DNA of 5,248 nucleotides from Bacteroidota bacterium (GTDB taxonomy: Bacteria; Spirochaetota; Spirochaetia; JABMQR01), in the NCBI GenBank assembly GCA_013202335.1, contig JABMQR010000368.1:1-5248 (forward strand). Reading direction: 5' to 3'. The translations under genes and the position numbers were made by a program. Of this stretch, positions 1-5,248 are shown piece by piece. The number at the start of each line of letters is the position of its first letter. Within the stretch, counting starts at the first letter, position 1. The notes beneath the pieces are model-generated. The model made no database searches, had not been told where the DNA came from, and saw only the letters and a program-made list of their open reading frames with translations.

Positions 1-37
1 CAACAATGGTCACTTTTCTTGCATCCTGTTTTGTCAT
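1..37 (-). CDS. 5' end of a divergent gene, product unknown (possibly a helix-turn-helix transposase or regulator), truncated by window edge
   Basis: Read on the minus strand, an open frame starts at ATG 37-35 and runs off the left edge, encoding MTKQDARKVTIV. A second in-frame ATG at 49-47 would add MKIE. The purine-rich GGAAGG at 55-50 abuts the 49 start with no spacing but lies 12 nt from the 37 start, so I prefer 37. A good promoter candidate lies upstream on the same strand (98-125), which supports a real gene. About a dozen residues are too few to assign a family. The basic, polar opening loosely resembles the start of transposases of the ISNCY type, whose N-terminus is a helix-turn-helix. 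A transcription regulator for the divergent ABC exporter is the other obvious option. Neither is established. Confidence 0.42.
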   Translation of the reverse strand, partial: MTKQDARKVTIV

Positions 38-61
38 TTCAATTTTCATCCTTCCAGTATA

Positions 62-88
62 GTGAGATTTTTAGAAGGGTGACATTTT
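62..88. repeat. Two-copy direct repeat GTGASATTTT
   Basis: GTGAGATTTT at 62-71 and GTGACATTTT at 79-88 are the same 10-mer with one difference, 17 bp apart start to start. They lie between the minus-strand promoter candidate and the minus-strand start codon, so they would fall in the leader of that gene. Short tandem sites of this kind can be regulator operators or transposase-binding sites near the end of an insertion sequence. The sequence does not decide between these. Confidence 0.45.
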
Positions 89-97
89 CCCTGACGA

Positions 98-125
98 CTT
101 ATACCATGACATTATCGCTGATCAA
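98..125 (-). promoter_or_regulatory. Candidate promoter for the divergent minus-strand gene
   Basis: On the minus strand, TTGATC (125-120) and TATAAG (103-98) are separated by 16 bp. The -10 is preceded by TGG (106-104), giving an extended -10 (TGGTATAAG). Transcription would start near 91, leaving a leader of about 40-55 nt before the start at 49 or 37. Five of six -10 bases and four of six -35 bases match the sigma-70 consensus. Confidence 0.45.
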
Positions 126-146
126 CAAGATTTGTTTGACTTTTTC

Positions 147-175
147 TTGAGTTACTGCTGTACATGGGATACTAT
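147..175 (+). promoter_or_regulatory. Candidate promoter for the ABC exporter operon
   Basis: TTGAGT (147-152) and TACTAT (170-175) are separated by 17 bp, each matching the sigma-70 consensus at four or more positions. Initiation near 182 would leave a leader of about 24 nt before the ATG at 206. The upstream ATG at 164 would fall inside the promoter, which supports 206 as the real start. A TTGACT at 136-141 is an alternative -35 without a well-spaced -10. Confidence 0.4.
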
Positions 176-194
176 ATTAAAGATTTTCTCTATC

Positions 195-201
195 AGGGAG
201 G
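195..201 (+). promoter_or_regulatory. Ribosome binding site deciding the ABC ATPase start
   Basis: AGGGAGG lies 4 nt before the ATG at 206. The upstream in-frame ATG at 164 has no purine-rich site before it. The protein from 206 begins MSELNIRNISKTY, a normal beginning for an ABC ATPase domain, while the 14 residues from 164 do not look like part of the fold. Confidence 0.7.
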
Positions 202-205
202 CTTA

Positions 206-1156
206 ATGTCTGAACTTAACATCCGGAATATATCCAAAACCTATGATCAGGTACAGGCGGTAAAAAACCTCTCTCTTACCATTGAAAAAGGAGAAGTCTT
301 TGGGCTGCTTGGGCATAATGGAGCTGGAAAGACAACAACCATAGAGTGTATTCTCGGTATTAAAAAAACCGATGCAGGGACTGTTTCACTTCTCGGTATG
401 GATCCTAACCAGAACAGGAAAGAGTTATTTACCCGGGTTGGTGTGCAGTTTCAGGAATCAGCCTATCAGGAGAGAATAAAAGTACATGAACTCTGTGGAT
501 TGTTCACTGCATTGTATTCAAAACCTCTCTCATATAAGGATCTTCTTGCTGAATTTGGACTTATGGAAAAAGAGAAAGCATATGTCTCCTCACTTTCCGG
601 AGGGCAGCGGCAAAAGCTTACTGTGATACTGGCCCTTATACCTGATCCGGAAATACTCTTTCTTGATGAACTGACCACCGGGCTGGATCCTCAGGCGAGG
701 CGGGAGATGTGGGCCTATATCAGGAAACTGAAGGAGATGGGGAAAACTATTTTCATGACCACTCACTATATGGAAGAAGCTGAAACGTTGTGTAACAGGG
801 TCGGTTTGATGCGAAGGGGAGAGCTTACAGCTCTGGGCAGTCCGCGTGAGCTGATAGATTCCTGTAATCTGGATCATCATATAACTATCACCACGGATCA
901 TGAAAATCTTGATTTTCTAAAAGAGATGCCGGGAGTCAGGGATGTTCAAAAACTGCAGGATTCAATCGAGATTCGCACCTCTCCGGATACGAGCCTGCTC
1001 GCTGTGATACGAAATCTGGATGAGCGGAAAATCCATATACACACGCTGAATATGCGAACTCCAAATCTGGATGATGCATATCTCCATCTTACCGGGATCA
1101 ATGCTGATGGGGTAGAAGTCGAAAATTCAGACACCATGCAGGGGGCCGTAAAATGA
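206..1156 (+). CDS. ABC-2 type exporter, ATP-binding subunit (DrrA-like)
   Basis: This 316-residue cytoplasmic ATPase should power the membrane protein encoded next to it by dimerising and hydrolysing ATP. All nucleotide-binding elements are present, numbered from the 206 start: Walker A GHNGAGKT at 36-43, Q-loop glutamine in QFQES near 83, signature LSGGQ at 130-134, Walker B ILFLDE at 150-155 with catalytic E155, D-loop TTGLD at 157-161, and switch histidine H187 in TTH. After about residue 215 there is a C-terminal extension of roughly 100 residues, as found in the DrrA/CcmA-like subfamily (DUF4162-type tail). Walker B is followed by Leu (DELTTGLD) where many family members have DEPT, a minor variation. 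Its stop overlaps the permease start as ATGA, indicating translational coupling. DrrA relatives export drugs, lipids or polysaccharides, and the substrate here cannot be inferred. The family call is secure. Confidence 0.95.
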   Translation: MSELNIRNISKTYDQVQAVKNLSLTIEKGEVFGLLGHNGAGKTTTIECILGIKKTDAGTVSLLGMDPNQNRKELFTRVGVQFQESAYQERIKVHELCGLFTALYSKPLSYKDLLAEFGLMEKEKAYVSSLSGGQRQKLTVILALIPDPEILFLDELTTGLDPQARREMWAYIRKLKEMGKTIFMTTHYMEEAETLCNRVGLMRRGELTALGSPRELIDSCNLDHHITITTDHENLDFLKEMPGVRDVQKLQDSIEIRTSPDTSLLAVIRNLDERKIHIHTLNMRTPNLDDAYLHLTGINADGVEVENSDTMQGAVK

Positions 1157-1896
1157 GACTGTTTATCAAAGTTAGTTTAGTTGAATTTCGCCTGCTCCTG
1201 AGAAGTTTTGTGACACTATTTTTCACACTCATATTCCCCCCCATGATGGTTATTCTTTTTGGTTCCATTTACGGAAATGATCCGGCGCAATTCTTTAATA
1301 ACCGTGGAGCTTTGGATACGATGCTTCCCGGCTATCTCAGTATCAGTATTTGTGTCATTGGGTTGATGAATCTACCGATATCAATTGGTCAATACCGTCA
1401 GAGAAAGATCCTAAAAAGGTACAAAGCCACACCGCTCTCTCCCTGGATGATTCTGGGAGGGCAGCTGTTCGGAAGCCTTATTCTGCTTATAGTCTCAGTT
1501 TTTCTTGTTTTGGGAATCGCCAAAGTATTGTTTAACTACAACATGGATGGGAATGTCTTTCTATTTATTCTCACATTCATTCTGACAACACTCAGTCTCT
1601 TTTCAATCGGATTTCTTGTTGCATCATTGGCAAAATCAGAGAAATCGGCAAACCTGATAGCTAATATCCTCTATTTTCCTATGATCTTCCTGTCAGGAAG
1701 TACGTTTCCCAGTGAAATGTTTCCGGAAAAGATGGTTATTTATACAAAACTCCTTCCGCTGACTCATGGGGTGGAACTCATGAAAGGAGTTTCATTCGGT
1801 TTGCCGTTAAGAGGGTTTATACCTGAGATTTTAATATTGACTGGATTTACCATTGTCTGCACTGTTATATCTGTTTTTACCTTTACCTGGGAATAA
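1153..1896 (+). CDS. ABC-2 type exporter, permease subunit
   Basis: This 247-residue integral membrane protein is the transmembrane half of the exporter. It has about six hydrophobic segments, near residues 20-40, 60-79, 102-127, 134-160, 166-186 and 220-245, as expected for the ABC2_membrane family, and the length is typical. Recognisable family features are the basic cytoplasmic stretch RQRKILKRYKATPLSP (82-97) and the FLSGSTFP motif (179-186) before the last membrane span. The charged C-terminus ends TWE. The start ATG overlaps the ATPase stop, with AGGGGG at 1140-1145 as a ribosome site 7 nt upstream. It encodes a half transporter, so a homodimer paired with two ATPase subunits is expected. 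No substrate-specific feature is visible. The next gene starts 87 bp downstream and is functionally unrelated. Confidence 0.93.
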   Translation: MRLFIKVSLVEFRLLLRSFVTLFFTLIFPPMMVILFGSIYGNDPAQFFNNRGALDTMLPGYLSISICVIGLMNLPISIGQYRQRKILKRYKATPLSPWMILGGQLFGSLILLIVSVFLVLGIAKVLFNYNMDGNVFLFILTFILTTLSLFSIGFLVASLAKSEKSANLIANILYFPMIFLSGSTFPSEMFPEKMVIYTKLLPLTHGVELMKGVSFGLPLRGFIPEILILTGFTIVCTVISVFTFTWE

Positions 1897-1923
1897 AGGG
1901 TAGTAATTGTGAGAAAAGGGTAG
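1895..1923 (+). repeat. 9-bp direct repeat AAAGGGTAG, 20-bp period
   Basis: AAAGGGTAG occurs at 1895-1903 and 1915-1923, exactly 20 bp apart, about two turns of the helix. The first copy overlaps the permease stop codon. GGGTAGTAAT (1898-1907) also has a near-inverted partner ATTACCACCC at 1950-1959 with one mismatch. These could be regulator-binding sites for the potassium operon, or chance in a short AT-rich spacer. Confidence 0.4.
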
Positions 1924-1942
1924 AAAGGTTGATAGTTTCCAG

Positions 1943-1977
1943 CTATTGCATTACCACCCCATTTGTAATAGAGTTTT
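1943..1977 (+). terminator. Weak terminator-like hairpin between the exporter and ktrB
   Basis: CTATTGC (1943-1949) can pair with GTAATAG (1965-1971), a 7-bp stem with one G-U pair and a 15-nt loop, followed two bases later by TTTT (1974-1977). An alternative 5-bp pairing is ATTAC/GTAAT. The stem is AT-rich and the T-run short, so termination would be leaky at best. TGTAAT at 1964-1969 could equally be a -10 element, but no good -35 sits at the right distance. Confidence 0.22.
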
Positions 1978-1983
1978 CTCAGA

Positions 1984-3330
1984 ATGATCAGAATGAAACG
2001 ACAAAGTACTTCAGAACGAGTTGCCCTGTTTTCCTATTTTCTTGCACTGATAAGTCTCGGAACTTTACTGCTGTTCCTGCCGGCTGCATGGAATGGGCCG
2101 GATAGGCTGGGGTTTCTTGATTCCTTCTTTACCGCAGTCTCTGCAGTTTGTGTTACAGGGCTTATAACAGTCGACACAGCTCTTTACTCCCTGTTTGGTA
2201 AGGTAGTAATCCTTTTACTTATACAATTTGGCGGGTTGGGCATTCTCACCTTTACGACCATGTTTTTTGTCTCCGTAAAGAATAGAAAAGTATCATTACG
2301 GAATCTCCAGACAGTCCGAAAATACTATCTCGAATCAATAGAGTTTCAAGCCCAACATATCTTGAGAAATATACTGGTCATGACGGTTACCCTGGAGCTG
2401 GCCGGAACACTGCTTCTTTGGCTTAGATTCAGGGCAACGGTACCGGATGCATCTTTTTTTACGGCACTGTTTCATTCGGTTTCAGCTTTTTGTAATGCAG
2501 GATTCTCACTGTTCCCTACCAGTCTGGAAGGGTATTCATCTGATCCCTTTGTACTTATTGTCATTATGCTTCTGGTTATCTCCGGCGGACTGGGATTTTT
2601 GATCTTTAATGATATTATCCTTGTAACCCGGAAGAAGAAAAAACGGTACTCACTGCATACCCGGATGGTTCTTATCTCTACTGCAGTTTTGATTGTTTTT
2701 GGAACGATTTGTTTCTTTCTCCTTGAACAAAAAGGGGCATTGAAAGAGATGAATGGCTTTAATAAGCTGATAAATGCCCTTTTCCAATCTGTTACACCCC
2801 GTACAGCTGGTTTTAATACCATTTCGCAGGGAACGTTAAAAAGCTCGTCTAAATTTTTGACTATGACATTTATGTTTATTGGCGGTTCACCTGCCTCAAT
2901 TGCAGGGGGAATAAAAACCACAACTTTTGCAATTGTTTTCCTGACACTGCTAAAAGAGATAGATTGGCAGGGTAGAATCAGGATAGGGGATCGGGTGCTT
3001 TCTCAGAAGACAGTTACCAGATCAATGCTGTTTATGGGGAAAGCAGTAATGCTTCTTACTATTTCCATTTTTCTTCTAACCCTGACTGAGATGAATGGTG
3101 CTGAGAGCGGTGGTCCCAGATTTATGTCGGTCGTTTTTGAGAGTTTTTCAGCATTCGGGACGGTTGGTTTGTCTACCGGACTCACATCATCCCTGTCGAT
3201 AGCCGGAAAATTTGTTATTATTTGTACTATGTTTGCAGGCAGGGTAGGTCTGATATCATTATCAATACCTCTGCTTAAGGAACATAATGAAGAAGTAGAG
3301 TATCCTGAGGAGGAGGTTTTAATAGGCTGA
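1984..3330 (+). CDS. ktrB: Potassium uptake protein, ion-translocating subunit KtrB (TrkH/KtrB family)
   Basis: This 448-residue inner-membrane protein should carry K+ into the cell, with Na+-linked transport typical of Ktr systems. The four-repeat architecture of the superfamily is visible as four filter segments: SAVCVTGL (53-60), SAFCNAGFS (167-175), SVTPRTAGFNT (269-279) and SAFGTVGLSTG (389-399), each with the filter glycine. The glycine-rich intramembrane gate region GGSPASIAGGIKT is at 300-312. The C-terminal GRVG (419-422) and the tail ending YPEEEVLIG are typical of KtrB rather than the longer TrkH. An in-frame TAG at 1969-1971 limits the start to ATG 1984 or ATG 1993; neither has a clear Shine-Dalgarno site, so translation initiation is unusual or weak. 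The ktrA start overlaps its stop (TGATG), so the two subunits are translationally coupled. Confidence 0.95.
   Translation: MIRMKRQSTSERVALFSYFLALISLGTLLLFLPAAWNGPDRLGFLDSFFTAVSAVCVTGLITVDTALYSLFGKVVILLLIQFGGLGILTFTTMFFVSVKNRKVSLRNLQTVRKYYLESIEFQAQHILRNILVMTVTLELAGTLLLWLRFRATVPDASFFTALFHSVSAFCNAGFSLFPTSLEGYSSDPFVLIVIMLLVISGGLGFLIFNDIILVTRKKKKRYSLHTRMVLISTAVLIVFGTICFFLLEQKGALKEMNGFNKLINALFQSVTPRTAGFNTISQGTLKSSSKFLTMTFMFIGGSPASIAGGIKTTTFAIVFLTLLKEIDWQGRIRIGDRVLSQKTVTRSMLFMGKAVMLLTISIFLLTLTEMNGAESGGPRFMSVVFESFSAFGTVGLSTGLTSSLSIAGKFVIICTMFAGRVGLISLSIPLLKEHNEEVEYPEEEVLIG
3307..3316 (+). promoter_or_regulatory. Ribosome binding site for ktrA inside the ktrB end
   Basis: GAGGAGGAGG lies within the last ktrB codons, with its 3' end 13 nt before the ktrA ATG at 3330. 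The spacing is longer than usual, but the TGATG stop/start overlap lets a terminating ribosome reinitiate, so this site probably supports coupled translation. Confidence 0.55.
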
Positions 3331-4031
3331 TGAAACAATATGCAATTATTGGACTAAGCAATTTTGGTAAGTTCATGCTTGATGAGTTGTCAAAACTTGA
3401 CTGTGAAATTCTCGTAGTAGATAAAAAACGTGAGTTAATTGAGGCAATTAAAGATAGGGTAACCAGTGCATTTATTGCCGATGCGATGAATGAGGAGACC
3501 ATTAAGCGGCTTATTCCTGAAACAATCGATGCAGCAATTATTGATTTGGGTGATAGTATTGAGGTCTCTATTCTGGTCACGAACTACCTGAAGAAGATGG
3601 GTGTAAAACGAATTGTTGCCAAGGCTGAATCTTCACAGCATGGAGAAATCCTTGATATCATCGGAGCAGACACCGTGGTTTTCCCAAATCGGGAAGCTGC
3701 CAAACGATTGGTGCCCATGATTTTTTCTGATGCAGTATTTGGATATTTCCCAATAGGGGATGATCTTGTTATTGCCGAAGTCATAATCCATATAAAAATG
3801 GCAGGTAAATCTGTGGTTGATGTGGATTTGCGGCGGCAGTCAGGTTTAAACATTATTGCGCTGAAAAAGGAAAACGGCTATCATCAGTTCGTTTCCGGGG
3901 ATCATGTGATTCAGGAAGATGAGATTTTACTTGTCTCCGGCAGTCCGGCTGATATAGCTAAGTTTTCCGGTGATAAACTTACCGAACAGGATGATAAGAA
4001 AAAGGGAAGTGGATTAAAATTATTTTTTTAA
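3330..4031 (+). CDS. ktrA: Potassium uptake regulatory subunit KtrA (RCK domain, TrkA family)
   Basis: This 233-residue cytosolic protein should form the octameric gating ring that binds KtrB and opens or closes it in response to ATP/ADP. The N-terminal RCK_N Rossmann domain covers about 1-125: beta strand YAIIGLSNFG (4-13), the acidic D31 after the second strand for ribose binding, the DSIEVSILVT helix (75-84), and GVKRIVAKAES (91-101). GADTVVFPNRE at 112-122 leads to the RCK_C (TrkA_C) domain at about 140-215. The glycine loop reads GLSNFG where most relatives have GLGxFG, so the second glycine is a serine. The tail is lysine-rich and ends LKLFF, coded through a run of seven T. The length matches KtrA (about 220) and is half of the two-domain TrkA, so the KtrA assignment is firm. 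The next gene follows after 12 bp. Confidence 0.94.
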   Translation: MKQYAIIGLSNFGKFMLDELSKLDCEILVVDKKRELIEAIKDRVTSAFIADAMNEETIKRLIPETIDAAIIDLGDSIEVSILVTNYLKKMGVKRIVAKAESSQHGEILDIIGADTVVFPNREAAKRLVPMIFSDAVFGYFPIGDDLVIAEVIIHIKMAGKSVVDVDLRRQSGLNIIALKKENGYHQFVSGDHVIQEDEILLVSGSPADIAKFSGDKLTEQDDKKKGSGLKLFF

Positions 4032-4037
4032 AAGGTG
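4032..4037 (+). promoter_or_regulatory. Ribosome binding site deciding the TTG start of arcA
   Basis: AAGGTG, followed by AAA, lies 6 nt before TTG 4044. It partly matches the AAGGAGGTG anti-Shine-Dalgarno complement. The competing in-frame GTG at 4035 lies within this site and has only a T-rich run upstream, so TTG is the better start. Confidence 0.5.
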
Positions 4038-4043
4038 AAAAGT

Positions 4044-5248
4044 TTGATTAAACAAACCGGCAGTTCATTACAGGTCTATTCAGAGATAGGTTCCTTGAAA
4101 AGAGTTCTTCTGCATAGACCGGGGAGTGAGCTTGAAACACTTACCCCAAAGTATCTTGATACCATGCTGTTTGAGGATATTCCTTTTCTTGACAGTATGC
4201 GTGAAGAGCATAATGCATTTGCAGAAACCTTGCGGAAGAATGGGTGTGATGTTCTCTATGTGGAGGATATGCTCATGGATACCGTAAAAATTTCGGAAGC
4301 AAGAAATACCCTTATAGAAAAAACAGTCCGGACTGCAGGGATTCCTGATCTTGATTTGTGTGAAACTCTGCGGGAAAATCTCTTTGGAATGGATGATTTG
4401 TCACTCTCCCGGCATCTTATTGCCGGAACAAAAAAAGATGAAATTGCCCTAAATCAGCCAACAGGCAGGCGTGATCTCTCATACTATATCAGGGATGAGT
4501 ACCCATTTTATATCAATCCGCTTCCTAATCTCTATTTCACCCGCGATCCTGGATCGGTTATTGGAAACAGATGCTCTGTCAACACCATGCAGACAGAGGC
4601 AAGAAAAAGAGAGAGTCTGCTTCTTTCGGTCATAATGCGGTATCATCCTATATTCAGTACCGATGATGGTTCTACCGCTACTGTCATGGAAGGATATGCT
4701 GAGGGAAGCAGTATTGAAGGTGGGGATATTTTGGTGCTCGATGCAAATACTTTGGCTGTTGGGTGCAGTGCAAGGACAGAGGCATGGGCAATAGAGGAGC
4801 TTGCAAAACAGGTCTTAACATCCAATCCGGATTCCGAAGGCGAAAGCTCTGGATTCAAAAATATTCTTGTAATACAGATTCCATTTACCCGCGCCTACAT
4901 GCATCTTGATACGGTTTTTACCATGGTGGATCATGATAAATTCACCATTTATCCGGGAGTTGAAACAGCATTAAAGGTCTTTACCATATCTATGGGAAAA
5001 GAACGTACTCTGAATGTCAGACCGGAAAAAGGTCTTAAAGCGGCATTGGAGCGAGTTCTTAAGCTGCCTGCTGTGGATTTAATTCAAACAGGAGGAGGTG
5101 ACAGAATCACCGCAGCCAGAGAGCAGTGGAATGACAGTGCAAATACTTTGGCTATAGCTCCAGGGGTGGTTGTCACGTATCGGCGAAATGTGGTATCAAA
5201 TGATACCCTTGAAAAACACGGTATAACCGTTCTGCCTATCCAGGGATC
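4044..5248 (+). CDS. arcA: Arginine deiminase, 3' end cut by the window edge
   Basis: The enzyme hydrolyses L-arginine to citrulline and ammonia in the cytoplasm, the first step of the arginine deiminase pathway, which then yields ATP through ornithine carbamoyltransferase and carbamate kinase. The frame is open for 401 codons to the edge. Family motifs, numbered from TTG 4044: LLHRPG (22-27), LFEDIP (42-47), FTRDP (165-169) with the substrate-binding Asp168, EGGD (225-228) with Glu225, MHLD (286-289) with catalytic His287 and Asp289, TGGGD (349-353), and REQWND (359-364). The usual C-terminal segment GRGGPRCMSMP with the nucleophilic cysteine should lie a few codons beyond the edge, so completeness of the active site cannot be confirmed. 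Family members are about 405-420 residues, so about 10-20 are missing. A short acidic insert (PDSEGESSG, about 260-268) precedes the MHLD strand. The first in-frame ATG is codon 41, past the conserved N-terminal motif, so it is not the start. GTG 4035 is a less likely alternative. The 12-bp gap after ktrA implies co-transcription. Confidence 0.94.
   Translation, partial: MIKQTGSSLQVYSEIGSLKRVLLHRPGSELETLTPKYLDTMLFEDIPFLDSMREEHNAFAETLRKNGCDVLYVEDMLMDTVKISEARNTLIEKTVRTAGIPDLDLCETLRENLFGMDDLSLSRHLIAGTKKDEIALNQPTGRRDLSYYIRDEYPFYINPLPNLYFTRDPGSVIGNRCSVNTMQTEARKRESLLLSVIMRYHPIFSTDDGSTATVMEGYAEGSSIEGGDILVLDANTLAVGCSARTEAWAIEELAKQVLTSNPDSEGESSGFKNILVIQIPFTRAYMHLDTVFTMVDHDKFTIYPGVETALKVFTISMGKERTLNVRPEKGLKAALERVLKLPAVDLIQTGGGDRITAAREQWNDSANTLAIAPGVVVTYRRNVVSNDTLEKHGITVLPIQG

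Noticed and set aside
1..150. Plus-strand frame open from the left edge to TGA at 148, 49 codons
   Set aside because: The translation is rich in Phe, Ser and Leu with no recognisable motif or family feature, and it overlaps the better-supported divergent promoters and minus-strand start. It looks like chance openness.
164..205. Upstream ATG at 164 as the start of the ABC ATPase
   Set aside because: No ribosome site precedes it, it overlaps the candidate -35/-10 region, and the extra 14 residues do not belong to the ABC fold. ATG 206 has AGGGAGG upstream.
466..1137. Minus-strand open frames inside the ABC ATPase gene
   Set aside because: They are antisense shadows of a strongly conserved gene and their translations show no domain.
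1350..1535. Second plus-strand frame within the permease gene
   Set aside because: It is an out-of-frame shadow; the ABC-2 permease frame has all the family features.
2472..3853. Minus-strand open frames across ktrB and ktrA
   Set aside because: They are antisense to genes with complete KtrB and KtrA signatures and show no motif of their own.
4011..4034. T-run after ktrA as an intrinsic terminator
   Set aside because: The T7 run lies in the last ktrA codons and is preceded by no GC-containing hairpin; only AT pairing is possible, and arcA starts 12 bp later.
4643..4858. Minus-strand 71-codon frame in arcA
   Set aside because: It is antisense to the conserved EGGD region of arginine deiminase and has no recognisable product.
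1..5248. CRISPR array, tRNA or rRNA genes, phage or toxin-antitoxin modules
   Set aside because: I found no regularly spaced repeats, cloverleaf-like structure, rRNA-like sequence or toxin-antitoxin gene pair; apart from the two intergenic spacers and the edge fragment, the window is filled by four known-family genes.

Overview
This window is bacterial and gene-dense. It carries four confidently identified plus-strand genes in two compact groups, plus the probable 5' end of a divergent minus-strand gene at the left edge. By eye the base composition is moderately AT-rich (low-to-mid 40s % GC, not computed). Shine-Dalgarno sites, overlapping stop/start codons and a TTG start are all bacterial. 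KtrAB-type potassium uptake together with an arginine deiminase suggests a fermentative or anaerobic bacterium. A spirochaete or a Firmicute fits, with a personal lean to spirochaete, but the sequence alone does not settle the taxon.

Positions 1-205: a minus-strand reading frame enters from the left edge, with a start at 37 (or 49). A divergent intergenic region follows. It holds a minus-strand extended -10 promoter, a plus-strand promoter candidate, and short direct repeats (GTGACATTTT / GTGAGATTTT 17 bp apart, and two TGACATT copies). The repeats and the first encoded residues could be the end of an insertion sequence, but this is only a hypothesis.

Positions 206-1896: a two-gene ABC-2 exporter. 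A DrrA-like ATPase overlaps an ABC-2 permease by an ATGA junction. The substrate (drug, lipid or polysaccharide) cannot be read from the sequence.

Positions 1897-1983: an 87-bp spacer with a 9-bp direct repeat at 20-bp spacing and a weak AT-rich hairpin followed by TTTT, immediately before the potassium genes.

Positions 1984-5248: ktrB (ion-translocating subunit), ktrA (cytosolic RCK regulatory subunit, overlapping ktrB by one base), and then, 12 bp downstream, an arginine deiminase gene (arcA) with a TTG start. arcA runs off the right edge just before its expected catalytic cysteine motif. The spacing suggests one transcript joining potassium uptake to arginine catabolism, plausibly for pH or osmotic homeostasis. 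That arrangement is the most noteworthy point. I see no clear evidence of an undescribed system; the core genes belong to known families.
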